Source: Gluconobacter aidae
GTDB taxonomy: Bacteria > Pseudomonadota > Alphaproteobacteria > Acetobacterales > Acetobacteraceae
Direction: 5' to 3'
Assembly (NCBI RefSeq): GCF_009547075.1
Contig: NZ_WIPH01000002.1
Location: 124,001 to 188,000, forward strand
Length of the DNA: 64,000 nucleotides
The notes under the pieces are model-generated. The model searched no databases. It was given only the letters and a program-made list of their open reading frames with translations, and was not told the origin of the DNA. How positions within the stretch are numbered: position 1 is the first letter of the stretch; each line of letters opens with the position of its first letter. A program made the position numbers and the translations under genes. This document shows positions 16,582 through 25,366 of the stretch, piece after piece.

Positions 16582-17463
16582 TCAGGCGGGTTCTTCTTCC
16601 ACCGTTTCCGACATCTCCTCCGCCGCCAGTTTCAGGCGGTGATAGGACCGGCGGGAGAAGGGCAGGATTGCAATATAGAGCAGTCCCGCACCGGCAAGAG
16701 CGCCCCAGGGGTCTGCGACCAGAAGGGCCGCATACAGGCCGGTTCCGAGCATCAGGGGCAGGACGTAACGGGCCGGAACCTTGAAATTCTTGAAGGACCA
16801 GACCGGCAGGGTCGAGACCAGTAGCAGGCCCGTGACGGTCAGGCAGACGGCCGAGACGAGGGGCAGGCGCGCGAAGGCAGACAGTCCCTCGGCATGCAGG
16901 CGGTCGGCTTCGAGCCCGAGGAAGACCGGGAACAGGACCAGTCCGGCCCCCGCGGGGGCCGGGACGCCCGTGAAGAAGCTGTATGAATATTCCGGCTTGT
17001 CGTCGTCATCGAGGCTGGCGTTGAAGCGGGCGAGACGCAGCGCCATGCAGACCGTGAACAGGATGCATGGGACGAAAGAATAGCGTCCGGCATGTTCGAG
17101 CGACCACATGAGCAGCACGAAGGACGGAGCCACGCCAAAGCACACGAAGTCCGACAGACTGTCGAACTCGGCGCCGAAGCGTGTGGCGCCTTTGAGGAGA
17201 CGTGCGATGCGTCCGTCCAGCCCGTCGATGCAGGCTGCGATCAGGAGCGCCACGGCCGCGGGTTCGAACTGGTGTTCGAGCGCGAAACGCATGCCGCTGA
17301 GCCCGGCGCAGAGACCGAGCATCGTCATGATGTTGGGGATGAGGCGGTTGAACGACGGCCCCCGCACGCGGGTACGGGGATTGCGCCCCATGCGTCGAAG
17401 CCTGCGTCGGATGCGGCGTCTTTTGGCGGGGCGGATGGGGTCAGCCGTGGGCGGTGTGGTCAT
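16582..17463 (-). CDS. pssA: CDP-diacylglycerol--serine O-phosphatidyltransferase
   Basis: The enzyme makes phosphatidylserine from CDP-diacylglycerol and serine in the inner membrane. The 293-residue protein has about seven membrane segments. It carries the CDP-alcohol phosphotransferase motif at about residues 82-107: DGRIAR, then G and two spaced Asp (DSLSD), matching DGx2ARx8Gx3Dx3D. The N-terminus is strongly basic (KRRRIRRRLRR). It starts 14 bases after psd, so the two steps of phosphatidylethanolamine synthesis are co-transcribed. Confidence 0.95.
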   Translation of the reverse strand: MTTPPTADPIRPAKRRRIRRRLRRMGRNPRTRVRGPSFNRLIPNIMTMLGLCAGLSGMRFALEHQFEPAAVALLIAACIDGLDGRIARLLKGATRFGAEFDSLSDFVCFGVAPSFVLLMWSLEHAGRYSFVPCILFTVCMALRLARFNASLDDDDKPEYSYSFFTGVPAPAGAGLVLFPVFLGLEADRLHAEGLSAFARLPLVSAVCLTVTGLLLVSTLPVWSFKNFKVPARYVLPLMLGTGLYAALLVADPWGALAGAGLLYIAILPFSRRSYHRLKLAAEEMSETVEEEPA

Positions 17464-17477
17464 GAACGGCGTCTGGC

Positions 17478-18155
17478 TCAGAGCTTCGCCAGGACAGTTT
17501 CGCCACCAACCATGGTCTGTCCTTCCACAACCAGGGGTTCAACGCCGGGCGGCAGGTAGACATCGGTGCGCGAGCCGAAGCGGATCAGGCCGAAGCGTTC
17601 GCCGGCTTCCACCCGGTCGCCTTCTTCGACGAAGCACAGGATGCGGCGGGCGATCAGCCCGGCGATCTGGACAACACCGATGTTGCGACCGTCCGGCAGC
17701 GTCAGACGCAGTTCGTTGCGCTCGTTGTGCTCGGACGCCTTGTCGAGGCTGGCATTGAGGAACTTGCCGGCGTGATAGGCGATCTTCGTCACTTCACCGG
17801 CGGCTGGCATGCGGTTGATGTGGACGTTCAGTACGGAGAGGAATGTCGAGACGCGCCAGACCGGGGTATGGCCCATTTCCAGCGCGGGCGGTGGCGTGAC
17901 GAGGGCGACTGATGTGACGCGACCATCGGCCGACGCCAGAACCAGATCGGCACGCGGCGGCGGGACGCGCTTGGGATCGCGGAAGAAATACAGACAGAAC
18001 GCCGTGAAGGCGATGCCCGCATTGCCGAGCAGGCGCGTGGCGCGCCATGGCGTGGCCCGTCCGAGCAGTCCGATGAACGAACCGGCGAGAAGGAAGGGAG
18101 TCGCGGCGCGGTGCGGCGGCGACAGGACGAGCTTGAAGGACTGGATCAGCGACAT
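17478..18155 (-). CDS. psd: Phosphatidylserine decarboxylase proenzyme
   Basis: This enzyme converts phosphatidylserine to phosphatidylethanolamine. The 225-residue protein is the short, archaeal/alphaproteobacterial type. Near the C-terminus, [12 protein letters not shown] holds the self-cleavage site, where the Ser of GS becomes the pyruvoyl cofactor. The [10 protein letters not shown] and [16 protein letters not shown] blocks are also family signatures. I take the ATG at 18155 ([11 protein letters not shown]); an in-frame TTG at 18191 would add 12 residues. It lies immediately upstream of pssA. Confidence 0.94.
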   Translation of the reverse strand: MSLIQSFKLVLSPPHRAATPFLLAGSFIGLLGRATPWRATRLLGNAGIAFTAFCLYFFRDPKRVPPPRADLVLASADGRVTSVALVTPPPALEMGHTPVWRVSTFLSVLNVHINRMPAAGEVTKIAYHAGKFLNASLDKASEHNERNELRLTLPDGRNIGVVQIAGLIARRILCFVEEGDRVEAGERFGLIRFGSRTDVYLPPGVEPLVVEGQTMVGGETVLAKL

Positions 18156-18244
18156 GGAACGCACTCTTACGGCACACGGCGGGAGGGTCAAGAATTCGCC
18201 ACAAAGAAGGCGTTTTTCGGGCAGGTTTTCCGCTCGAAACGGTC

Positions 18245-18961
18245 TCAGGCAGGTTCTGCGATCTGCCGGGGGAGCGGGACGCGCAGTTTTTCGTCAATCA
18301 GTGGCGTGCCTGCATAGACGTTTTTGCGGGCTGTGACGATATGAACGCCGCCGCAGGGAAGATGGAGGCTCCGGCCCATCCGCTCTGTCAGACGGCCCTG
18401 CGTGAGGGAAAGGGCGGCAGGAGGGATCATCAGGGCGCCCTGATGCTGTTCGATCCGGAACAGGGCCTGATCGAGGAGGCGGGTCAACTGGCCGCTGCTA
18501 TAGGGGATGCCGTGGCCAAAAGGGGTTGCGTCGGAATGCGCCCAGAAGCCGGAGCGGTTGGGCACGACCAGGGTAAGGAGGCCGTCATCCGTCAGAGTCC
18601 GCCAGATGGCGCGCAGGAAGTCCGGCGCAAAACGGGTGAACTCCAGCCCATGCACCACGAGAACACTGTCCATCGACAGATCGTCGAAAGGAAGGGAGGC
18701 GCTGTCGACCACACAGTCATATTGCGACCGATTACGGGATTTCTGGGTCTGGGAATGATTCAGGCGTGCGCAGACCGCGAACTCAGCATTTGGCGGCAGA
18801 TATGGGGCCGTGTAGCCTATCCCCAGAATGCGTCGGCCGCGCATGGTTGGCATGACGTGTCGCAGCCTGTCGTCGAGGAGTTGAGCCGTGCGGCGACCCT
18901 GTCGGCTTTCGTAGAAAGTTGCGGCATCATCGGAACGGGTGCGGTTCAGGAACGTCAGCAT
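18245..18961 (-). CDS. SAM-dependent methyltransferase (class I, methyltransferase-11 type)
   Basis: This 238-residue protein has a Rossmann-like methyltransferase core. Motif I is [14 protein letters not shown] (about 41-54) and is weaker than the usual DxGxGxG. The acidic pair and post-motif region read [31 protein letters not shown] and [18 protein letters not shown], which is the typical type-11 arrangement. The substrate is unknown. The gene is divergent from gloB (40-base gap) and transcribed toward psd. A methyltransferase next to gloB is a recurring alphaproteobacterial neighbourhood. Confidence 0.82.
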   Translation of the reverse strand: MLTFLNRTRSDDAATFYESRQGRRTAQLLDDRLRHVMPTMRGRRILGIGYTAPYLPPNAEFAVCARLNHSQTQKSRNRSQYDCVVDSASLPFDDLSMDSVLVVHGLEFTRFAPDFLRAIWRTLTDDGLLTLVVPNRSGFWAHSDATPFGHGIPYSSGQLTRLLDQALFRIEQHQGALMIPPAALSLTQGRLTERMGRSLHLPCGGVHIVTARKNVYAGTPLIDEKLRVPLPRQIAEPA

Positions 18962-19001
18962 TCGGTTACCTAATCAGCAGGACTTTCGAAGGGGAACAGT
19001 C

Positions 19002-19718
19002 ATGCCACCCGATATCAAGCCGATTCCGGTTCTTTCGGATAATTATGCCTGGTTGCTGACCGCGGCCGGGGGTGCTCGTGCCATTGTCGATCCCGGTGAG
19101 GCGAGGCCGATCATCGACGAAATCGGGGAGGGCCGTCTTGACATGATCCTGCTGACCCATCATCACGCCGACCACACGGCCGGGGCGGAGGCGCTGCGAG
19201 AGCGTTATGGCGCACAGGTTTACGGACCGCGCCAGAAGCAGGAATGGCTCCCTCGGCTGGATCACGCCGTTGAGGACGGGGACAGCTTTTCATTGGGTGA
19301 CACGCAGATCAGTGCGCTGTCCACGCCAGGTCATGCGGTGGGACACGTATCGTATGTCGTGCCCGAGGTTCCGGCGCTGTTCTGCGGAGACGTGCTGTTC
19401 AGTCTGGGTTGCGGGCGGCTTCTGGAAGGCACGGCGCAGGAACTGTTCGACAGTCTGCATCGCTATGACAGTCTGCCGCATAATACGCTTGTCTGTGCGG
19501 GGCACGAATATACGCGCTCCAACCTGGCGTTCGCGCTGCATGTCGATCCGGATAATGCTGCCCTGAAGGCGCGGGCCGGAGAAGTTGAACGACTGCTGGA
19601 AGCCGGGCGGCCGACGCTGCCGGTCACGCTGGGTGTGGAGCGCAGGACCAATCCGTTCCTGCTCGCGCCGGATGTTGCGACCTTCGCGCGGCTTCGCAGG
19701 GAAAAGGATACGTTCTGA
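19002..19718 (+). CDS. gloB: Hydroxyacylglutathione hydrolase (glyoxalase II)
   Basis: The enzyme hydrolyses S-D-lactoylglutathione to D-lactate and glutathione, finishing methylglyoxal detoxification. This 238-residue metallo-beta-lactamase-fold protein has the binuclear motif THHHADHTAG (about 46-55), H of STPGHAVGH, D of LFCGDVLFSLGCGRL and H of VCAGHEYT. The ATG at 19002 is preceded by AAGGGGAAC and gives MPPDIKPIPVLSDNY, the normal start; an earlier in-frame start would overlap the divergent methyltransferase gene. Confidence 0.95.
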   Translation: MPPDIKPIPVLSDNYAWLLTAAGGARAIVDPGEARPIIDEIGEGRLDMILLTHHHADHTAGAEALRERYGAQVYGPRQKQEWLPRLDHAVEDGDSFSLGDTQISALSTPGHAVGHVSYVVPEVPALFCGDVLFSLGCGRLLEGTAQELFDSLHRYDSLPHNTLVCAGHEYTRSNLAFALHVDPDNAALKARAGEVERLLEAGRPTLPVTLGVERRTNPFLLAPDVATFARLRREKDTF

Positions 19719-19777
19719 CGATGCCATAAAAAAAGCCCCGCTCGAAAGAGGCGGGGCTTTTTTTATGGCATCGTCAG
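19715..19777. terminator. Very long perfect inverted repeat acting as bidirectional terminator
   Basis: Two perfect 27-base arms (19715-19741 and 19751-19777) face each other across nine bases. The core is AGCCCCGC/GCGGGGCT with a seven-A tract before and a seven-T tract after, so it ends transcription from both sides. The outer 13 bases extend the symmetry beyond what a terminator needs, and the left arm includes the gloB stop codon. The right arm ends four bases before the stop of the DUF2474 gene. Confidence 0.93.
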
Positions 19778-19781
19778 GCCG

Positions 19782-19931
19782 TTACCAGCCGAAGATGACC
19801 TTCTTGAGCAGTTCGGCGCCAAGGCCCACGACGACGACGCCGCCAGCCCAGATCGCCACGAACCAGCCCACACGTTTCATCCAGTTCAGGAAGCCTGGCT
19901 TCTCGTCGGGCTGACCGTATTCGATGCGCAT
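19782..19931 (-). CDS. DUF2474 small subunit of the bd-type (CIO) quinol oxidase
   Basis: This 49-residue protein begins MRIEYGQPDEKPGFLNWMKR, then has a single membrane segment (about 22-42, VGWFVAIWAGGVVVVGLG) and a short basic end KKVIFGW. Small DUF2474 proteins of this form are encoded directly after cioB/cydB in proteobacteria and play the part that CydX has in E. coli, stabilising the oxidase. It lies 18 bases after the cioB stop in the same orientation and ends just before the long terminator. The gene is short enough that length-based gene finders can miss it. Confidence 0.88.
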   Translation of the reverse strand: MRIEYGQPDEKPGFLNWMKRVGWFVAIWAGGVVVVGLGAELLKKVIFGW

Positions 19932-19949
19932 GGGGCTGGTCCTTTACCG

Positions 19950-20975
19950 TCAGTGGTAGTGGTGCCCGGCGGACATTTTTCCGCGGAACACATAGTATGA
20001 ATAGGCGGTGTAGGAGAGGATCAGCGGCAGGAGGAACATCGTGCCGACCAGCAGGAAGGTCTGGCTCTCCGGCGGAGAGGAGGCCTGCCAGATGGTGATG
20101 GTCGGCGGGACGATATAGGGCCACACATTGATGCCCAGACCGCTGAAGCACAGGAAGAACAGGCCCAGCGTCGCGATGAATGGCAGCAGGTGCGAGCGGG
20201 GGTTGCGCAGTCCAAGGAACAGCACTCCTGCGAGAACGACCACTGCAACCGGGACTGGTGCTACCAGAGCGAGCTGCGGCAGGGCGAGCCAGTGCTGCAT
20301 GTAAGTGGTGTGGAGCATCGGCGTCCAGATCGAGACAAGCGCGATCGTCACCAGCATGAGTCCGCCAAGGACGAAGGCAATGCGGCGCATCGTGTCATGC
20401 AGCTCGCCTTCGCAGCGCCACAGAAGCCAGGTTGCGCCGAGAAGTGCGTAACCGATGACCACGGCAAGGCCGCAGAACAGGGCGAACGGAGAGAACCAGT
20501 CGAAGCTGGATCCGACGAACACGTTGTTCTCGACCTTGATGCCCTGGACGAGCGTTCCGAGGATGACGCCCTGCATGAAGGCGGCCACGAAGGAGCCACC
20601 GCAGAAGGCCGTGTCCCAGAAGAACTGGCTCATGGGCGTTTCCGACTTGAAGCGGAACTCGAAGGACACGCCGCGCAGGATCAGGGCCAGCAGCATGAAC
20701 AGGACCGGCAGGTAGAGCGCCGGAAGGATCGTGCCGTAAGCCACGGGGAAGACGCCGTACAGCGCCGCGCCGCCGAAGATCATCCAGGTTTCGTTGCCGT
20801 CCCAGACGGGGGCGACGGTGTTGACCATGAGGTTGCGGTGATCGTGGTCCTTTTCCCTGAGGAAAAGGATGCCGATCCCGAGGTCGAAACCATCAAGGCA
20901 GATATAGAGGAAGATGGCTGTTGCTGCGAGCAGCGCCCAGACCACCGGGAGCCAGAAGCCGGCTGTTTCTGTCAT
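19950..20975 (-). CDS. cioB: Cyanide-insensitive bd-type ubiquinol oxidase subunit II
   Basis: This 341-residue CydB-family protein has eight to nine membrane segments. The N-terminal helix carries LYICLDGFDLGIG, the family signature, with WDGNETWMIFGGAALYGVFP following. Subunit II supports assembly and haem binding by subunit I. It lies five bases after cioA and before the DUF2474 gene, so the operon is cioA-cioB-DUF2474. The oxidase reduces O2 with ubiquinol and does not pump protons. In acetic acid bacteria this oxidase works beside cytochrome bo3, notably at low pH. Confidence 0.95.
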   Translation of the reverse strand: MTETAGFWLPVVWALLAATAIFLYICLDGFDLGIGILFLREKDHDHRNLMVNTVAPVWDGNETWMIFGGAALYGVFPVAYGTILPALYLPVLFMLLALILRGVSFEFRFKSETPMSQFFWDTAFCGGSFVAAFMQGVILGTLVQGIKVENNVFVGSSFDWFSPFALFCGLAVVIGYALLGATWLLWRCEGELHDTMRRIAFVLGGLMLVTIALVSIWTPMLHTTYMQHWLALPQLALVAPVPVAVVVLAGVLFLGLRNPRSHLLPFIATLGLFFLCFSGLGINVWPYIVPPTITIWQASSPPESQTFLLVGTMFLLPLILSYTAYSYYVFRGKMSAGHHYH

Positions 20976-20980
20976 GGTTC

Positions 20981-22420
20981 TTACTCCGCCATGCCAGCGC
21001 CGGCCGTGGGGCTGGACGGGGGCTGATGAGAGACCTGTGTTGTACCTGCGGCACGCTGGGGCTGGTCTTCAGCGGGGCCATGTTCGCCCGGATGGGGTTC
21101 TTCGGCAAAGGTCCGCAGCAGGATGGTGATGCCACCCATGAACACGATGAAATAGACGATGATGAAAGCGATCATCGATGTTGCGATACTCGGCAGGGCG
21201 ATCGGCGAGACGCTGTCGGCAGTCCGCATCAGACCATAGACAGTGAAAGGCTGACGGCCGACTTCGGTGGTGATCCAGCCACACAGCAGGGCGAGGAAGC
21301 CTGCCGGAGACATGAACAGGGCGACCCGGTGCAGCAGCGGCGTATCGTACAATTTGCCTTTCCAGCGCAGATACAGCGACCACAGACCGACCAGCACCAT
21401 CAGCATGCCGAGGGCGACCATGATGCGGAAAGAGAAGAACAGCAGCGGAGAATAGGCGCGGTCTTCCTTCGGAAAATCCTTCAGACCCGGGACTTTGCCG
21501 TCCAGGCTGTGCGTCAGGATCAGCGAGCCCAGATAGGGGATTGCGATCTTGTAGTGCGTCGTCTCGTTTTCCATGTCGGGAATACCGAACAGGAGTTCCG
21601 GAGCGCGGCTTTCGGATTCCCAGTCGCCTTCAAGGGCGGCGATTTTGGCGGGCTGATATTCCAGCGTGTTCAGACCCTGCGTATCACCGGCCAGAACCTG
21701 GATCGGCGAGACGATGGCGGCCATCCACATGGCCATGGAGAACATCAGGCGGACCTGTTCGGATGCCTGACGACCTTCACGACGCGCCTTGAGCAGATGC
21801 CATCCGGCTACACCCGCCACAATGAATGCCACGCACAGAAATGCTGCGAGGCCCATATGGACGATGCGGTACGGGAAGGAGGGGTTGAAGACGATCTGCC
21901 ACCAGTCAACCGGCAGGAAGCGCCCGGTGGCCTCGTCGATGCGGTAGCCGCGCGGGGTCTGCATCCAGGAATTGGACGACAGGATCCAGCTCATGGAAAT
22001 CAGCGTGCCGATCGAGACCATGCAGGTGGCTGCGAAATGCAGGCCCTTGCCGACGCGGTTGAGGCCGAACATCATGACGCCGAGGAAGCCGGCTTCAAGG
22101 AAGAAGGCCGTCATGACCTCATAGGCCAGCATCGGACCGAGGATCGGACCGGCTTTTTGCGAGAAGGCCGACCAGTTTGTTCCGAACTCGTAGGACATGA
22201 CGAGGCCGGAGACCACGCCCATGCCGAAGACTACGGAGAAAACCTTCAGCCAGTATTTGAAAAGGTCGAGATAGGCGCTGCGCCCAGTTTTGAGCCACAG
22301 GCCTTCGAGAACTGCGAGATAGGCTGCGAGACCGATCGAGAATGCCGGGAACACGATGTGGAACCCGACCGTAAACGCGAACTGGAAACGCGCCAGGAAT
22401 AAAGCCGACAAGCCAAACAT
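20981..22420 (-). CDS. cioA: Cyanide-insensitive bd-type ubiquinol oxidase subunit I
   Basis: This 479-residue CydA-family protein has haem ligands H21 (VGFHIVFPAF) and H188 (YRIVHMGLAAF), acidic residues E101 and E109 (LAYEVMTAFFLEAG), and the GWITTEVGRQP motif near 388. It is shorter than E. coli CydA (522) because the quinol loop is short, as in the Pseudomonas CIO. This is the basis for the cyanide-insensitive label, which is inference. It ends in a Pro-rich soluble tail of about 40 residues. The ATG follows 216 bases of noncoding DNA containing a candidate FNR box. It probably takes electrons delivered to ubiquinone by the glucose dehydrogenase encoded at 32990-35416. Confidence 0.96.
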   Translation of the reverse strand: MFGLSALFLARFQFAFTVGFHIVFPAFSIGLAAYLAVLEGLWLKTGRSAYLDLFKYWLKVFSVVFGMGVVSGLVMSYEFGTNWSAFSQKAGPILGPMLAYEVMTAFFLEAGFLGVMMFGLNRVGKGLHFAATCMVSIGTLISMSWILSSNSWMQTPRGYRIDEATGRFLPVDWWQIVFNPSFPYRIVHMGLAAFLCVAFIVAGVAGWHLLKARREGRQASEQVRLMFSMAMWMAAIVSPIQVLAGDTQGLNTLEYQPAKIAALEGDWESESRAPELLFGIPDMENETTHYKIAIPYLGSLILTHSLDGKVPGLKDFPKEDRAYSPLLFFSFRIMVALGMLMVLVGLWSLYLRWKGKLYDTPLLHRVALFMSPAGFLALLCGWITTEVGRQPFTVYGLMRTADSVSPIALPSIATSMIAFIIVYFIVFMGGITILLRTFAEEPHPGEHGPAEDQPQRAAGTTQVSHQPPSSPTAGAGMAE

Positions 22421-22594
22421 GTCGATTGCCTTCTGGGTAGATGGCGAAACGCAGAGACCGACAGGAAGGATGTCGGCTCCCCGCAGACCGCACGCATAAC
22501 AGGATAACGAAGTCGTGATCTCTTCGCGTGTTGCCGTCTTTTGTACCTTTTAAACGCATTTGGCCAGAAAAAGTTTGATACTCCGGACATGATT

Positions 22595-22608
22595 TTGACA
22601 AAAATCAA
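22595..22608 (-). promoter_or_regulatory. Candidate FNR/CRP-family (anaerobox) site upstream of cioA
   Basis: The sequence TTGAC-AAAA-ATCAA matches the FNR consensus TTGAT-N4-ATCAA at nine of ten half-site bases. It lies about 175-190 bases before the cioA start and 28 bases after the start of the spacer (end of the DUF2125 gene is 22637). On the minus strand the box overlaps TTGTCA, which with TATCAA 15 bases later could be a -35/-10 pair. FNR or CydR control of bd oxidases is common. The regulator gene is not in the window. Confidence 0.55.
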
Positions 22609-22636
22609 TGTGGTATCCGGGATTTTTCCGGCCGTG

Positions 22637-23701
22637 TCAGGGGGTTCTGAAACTCTGGCTGACAAGTGCTGAAACCGCCTGCGCATCCGGGAGGATCTGA
22701 CCATTGACGACGGGCATGGAGAGCGAAAAGGGGCGCTCCTTCATGCCCGGGATGCCGGATGCTTTCTGCAGCAGTTTTTGCAGCGTTGCCTGAAGGTCGG
22801 GAGCGAGATGCGACTCTATTTCCGGACGATCGAGGAGACGGGAAGCCAGTTCCTGCCAGTGGGTCATGGTGAGGGTGAGCGTACCGTTCTGTTCCGGTAG
22901 GGCGAGGGCGCCTGTCAGGGTGATCCGGTTGTCCGGGGAGGCCGGGGCAGGAGTGGCTGATGCTTCCTGCAGGATGAGCCGTCCGTAGGATGTGGGGTCG
23001 AGCAGGGAAAGTCCCGGCGATGACTGCGATGCTGTGAGGGCGATTGCCAGACGTGCGTTGCGCAGGTTGCTGGAGAGGCCATAAGGCAGGGGAAAGCCGT
23101 TGACTGTGGCGGCATGCGCGATGAGGCCGAGGCGTGTGGCGTCCGGGCTGGCAGCGGGAAACCGGATGAGGCGTCCGGACAGGGTCTGTGTGGAGAACTG
23201 TCTGTCCGGCCATCTGCCGGAAAAGGCCAGTTGAAGCCGGGGTGCCGAAAAGACCAGGTTTTCCGGATTGCGGAAGCGGATCTGAAGGCCGGAAGCCAGT
23301 ACGGTCAGAACATTCTCATTCACGGCGAGGCGGGCGGCCTGATGTCCTGTCAGGGAGAGTGGAAGTCCCGCGTGGAGCAGGGAGAACCATGATCCGCCCA
23401 GACGGATGTTCTCACCGGCCCACCCTGCACCATAAGAAGAGACGGCCGAGGCGGGGTGTGTGCCGTTCAGGCGGTTGAGTTCCACCCAGGCTCCGAAGGG
23501 CCAGCCACCCCTGTGCAGTGGAGTCGTCTCAACCTTCCAGCCATTTTCGCGGGCGGCGGTCAGGGCGGTTTGGGCCGTGGCTTCCAGCCTGTGGACGGTC
23601 TGGAGCCAGAAGAGTGTATCGAGCTCTGCGGATATTGCGAGAAAGGCAATCAAGACCACAGCAGATCGGCCGTAACGGACAGTAAAGAATGGACGAGCCA
23701 T
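22637..23701 (-). CDS. DUF2125-type envelope protein
   Basis: This 354-residue protein has one N-terminal membrane segment (about 10-28, SAVVLIAFLAISAELDTLFW) followed by a large, beta-rich periplasmic part. The pattern WKVETTPLHRGGWPFGAWVEL near residue 60 matches the DUF2125 family, a group of alphaproteobacterial proteins of unknown role. The start is uncertain: ATG at 23701 (MARPFFTVRYG) is preferred over an in-frame TTG at 23740. It lies 249 bases after plsC on the same strand; that spacer shows no gene or clear hairpin. Confidence 0.75.
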   Translation of the reverse strand: MARPFFTVRYGRSAVVLIAFLAISAELDTLFWLQTVHRLEATAQTALTAARENGWKVETTPLHRGGWPFGAWVELNRLNGTHPASAVSSYGAGWAGENIRLGGSWFSLLHAGLPLSLTGHQAARLAVNENVLTVLASGLQIRFRNPENLVFSAPRLQLAFSGRWPDRQFSTQTLSGRLIRFPAASPDATRLGLIAHAATVNGFPLPYGLSSNLRNARLAIALTASQSSPGLSLLDPTSYGRLILQEASATPAPASPDNRITLTGALALPEQNGTLTLTMTHWQELASRLLDRPEIESHLAPDLQATLQKLLQKASGIPGMKERPFSLSMPVVNGQILPDAQAVSALVSQSFRTP

Positions 23702-23950
23702 TGGGCATGTCTTTTCAGGGGTGACTGTGGGATTGGTCAAGCCCTACCTGTTTTATCCCCAGCCATTGAAAGTGGCCTCCATGAGTTTGAAAATGCTCAC
23801 GGATGCCTGACCAAAAATGGAATCCCGATAATCGGAGACCGGTGAAAAGTGCGGAAGATCAAGGTATGTGGAGATTCTGTTAAGGGCGGTCCGTCATGAT
23901 TGCGCCAGCTCCGGAAGGCTGTTGAAAGATTTAAGTTTTTTTCAGGTCGA

Positions 23951-24703
23951 TCAGACATTTTCCGGGTCCACAGAGTTATCCACAGGATCACGGGGCAGGG
24001 TATGGGTTGTGCACAGGTCGTCCCACGCGCTCTCCAGAGCCTGTGTGAAGGCTTTGCGTTCCTGCTGCGGAGGCAGAGACTGGCCGATGACGACGTGCAG
24101 GGTTCCCGGACGTTTGAGCCAGGCATTGCGGTCCCAGAACAGGCCTGAATCGGTGGCGACGGGCACGATGGGAACGTCTGCCTGGCGTGCCAGGGCGACG
24201 ATGCCGGGCTGAATCGGATGGCGCTCTCCGGGAAGGGTCCGGGTGCCTTCAGGGAAAATGATGATCTGGCGATTATCGGCATGGGCCGCCTTGGTGTCCC
24301 GCATCATGTCGCGCAGGGCTTTCGGGCCGGCCTTCCGGTCGATGGCGATCATGCCGGTCAGGAGCAGCATCGGGCCGACGACGGGGATGCGGGTCAGTTC
24401 GGACTTGATGATGTAGTCGGGTCGGTCAACGAGCGTCATCCAGATGAAACCGTCGAAGAAGGACTGGTGCTGCGAGGCGATTAGCAGCGGACCGGGAGGC
24501 AGGTTCTCGCGCCCCGTGACCTCGATGCGTACCGAGCAGATCCGGGTGAAACCGGCCAGAACGGCCCGCGCCCAGAGTTTCGCGCAGGAGAGAGCCAGCG
24601 TCTGGTTTTTCATCAGGCGGATCGGAATGGTTCCGAGGCCCATGAACAGGGTGATCCAGAAAAGATAGAGATTGAAAAGGACGCCACGCAGAATGCTCAT
24701 CAT
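23951..24703 (-). CDS. plsC: 1-acyl-sn-glycerol-3-phosphate acyltransferase
   Basis: The enzyme adds the second acyl chain to lysophosphatidic acid, giving phosphatidic acid at the inner membrane. The 250-residue protein has an N-terminal membrane helix (about 8-28), the catalytic ASQHQSFFDGF (HX4D), GMIAIDRK and the substrate-binding IIFPEGTR. The ATG at 24703 begins MMSILRGVLFNLY; an in-frame TTG at 24739 would add 12 residues. It directly follows a YdcF-like gene on the same strand (ftsE, ftsX, ydcF-like, plsC), an order common in alphaproteobacteria. Confidence 0.93.
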   Translation of the reverse strand: MMSILRGVLFNLYLFWITLFMGLGTIPIRLMKNQTLALSCAKLWARAVLAGFTRICSVRIEVTGRENLPPGPLLIASQHQSFFDGFIWMTLVDRPDYIIKSELTRIPVVGPMLLLTGMIAIDRKAGPKALRDMMRDTKAAHADNRQIIIFPEGTRTLPGERHPIQPGIVALARQADVPIVPVATDSGLFWDRNAWLKRPGTLHVVIGQSLPPQQERKAFTQALESAWDDLCTTHTLPRDPVDNSVDPENV

Positions 24704-24745
24704 GGTGTTCTGCACACCAGAAAAGTGATTCCGACACAAGGGCTG

Positions 24746-25366
24746 TCAGGTGCCGTCCAGTCCTTCCCGGCCATCCGGAAGGCCGGTGAGGACACAGATT
24801 TCCGCGCCGAGGAACTTGTTGTATTCGCGAAACATCAGGAACAGGGTCCGGCGGGAAAGGGGTGCCTGAAGGGCGAGGGGCACGACCGGATAGGGGACGA
24901 GAGCCAGATCCGGAGCCACGCGATGGATTTCGAGAACCGCCCGGCGGATATGGTAGCCGGCCGTGACGACCAGAAGGCGGTGGAGGTGATTGTCACGGGC
25001 CCACTGGGCGGTTTCGTGGGCGTTGCCGATCGTGCTGGTAGCACGGCGGCCCAGTGTGATGCGCTGCGTGATGCGCTCTGTCGGGGGGGAGGACAGGGAT
25101 TCCCGCTGGGAGTGCAGGATATGTTGCAGCGTGACATGAGGGCCGACCCCCGAGATCAGAAGCAGGTGCCCGTATCCACCTCGCAGAAGCGTGATGGCCG
25201 TATCGACGCGCTGTTCTCCGCCGGTCAGGGCGACGATTCCATCGCAGACGGGGGCCGTGACGGACGCCTTGCTCGCGTCCTGAATGAACCATGCGAATCC
25301 CGCCAGCCAGAGCCCTCCCACTGCCAGACACGTCAGACCCACGCATCTCAGGAACAGCCGCTTCAT
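24746..25366 (-). CDS. YdcF family protein (DUF218)
   Basis: This 206-residue protein has an N-terminal membrane helix (about 8-28) and a periplasmic or cytosolic DUF218 domain. Family marks are DGIVALTGGEQRVDTAI near 45, the GRRATSTIGNAHETAQWA block near 107 and LLVVTAGYHIRRAV near 130. DUF218 proteins such as SanA and YdcF act in envelope integrity or bind SAM, but the reaction is unknown. The ATG overlaps the ftsX stop by ATGA, which decides the start; a longer reading to 25516 would lie inside ftsX. Confidence 0.88.
   Translation of the reverse strand: MKRLFLRCVGLTCLAVGGLWLAGFAWFIQDASKASVTAPVCDGIVALTGGEQRVDTAITLLRGGYGHLLLISGVGPHVTLQHILHSQRESLSSPPTERITQRITLGRRATSTIGNAHETAQWARDNHLHRLLVVTAGYHIRRAVLEIHRVAPDLALVPYPVVPLALQAPLSRRTLFLMFREYNKFLGAEICVLTGLPDGREGLDGT

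Noticed and set aside
23976-23984. Perfect DnaA box TTATCCACA
   Set aside because: It lies inside the plsC coding end and is the only box seen; no cluster of boxes or AT-rich unwinding element, so not an origin.
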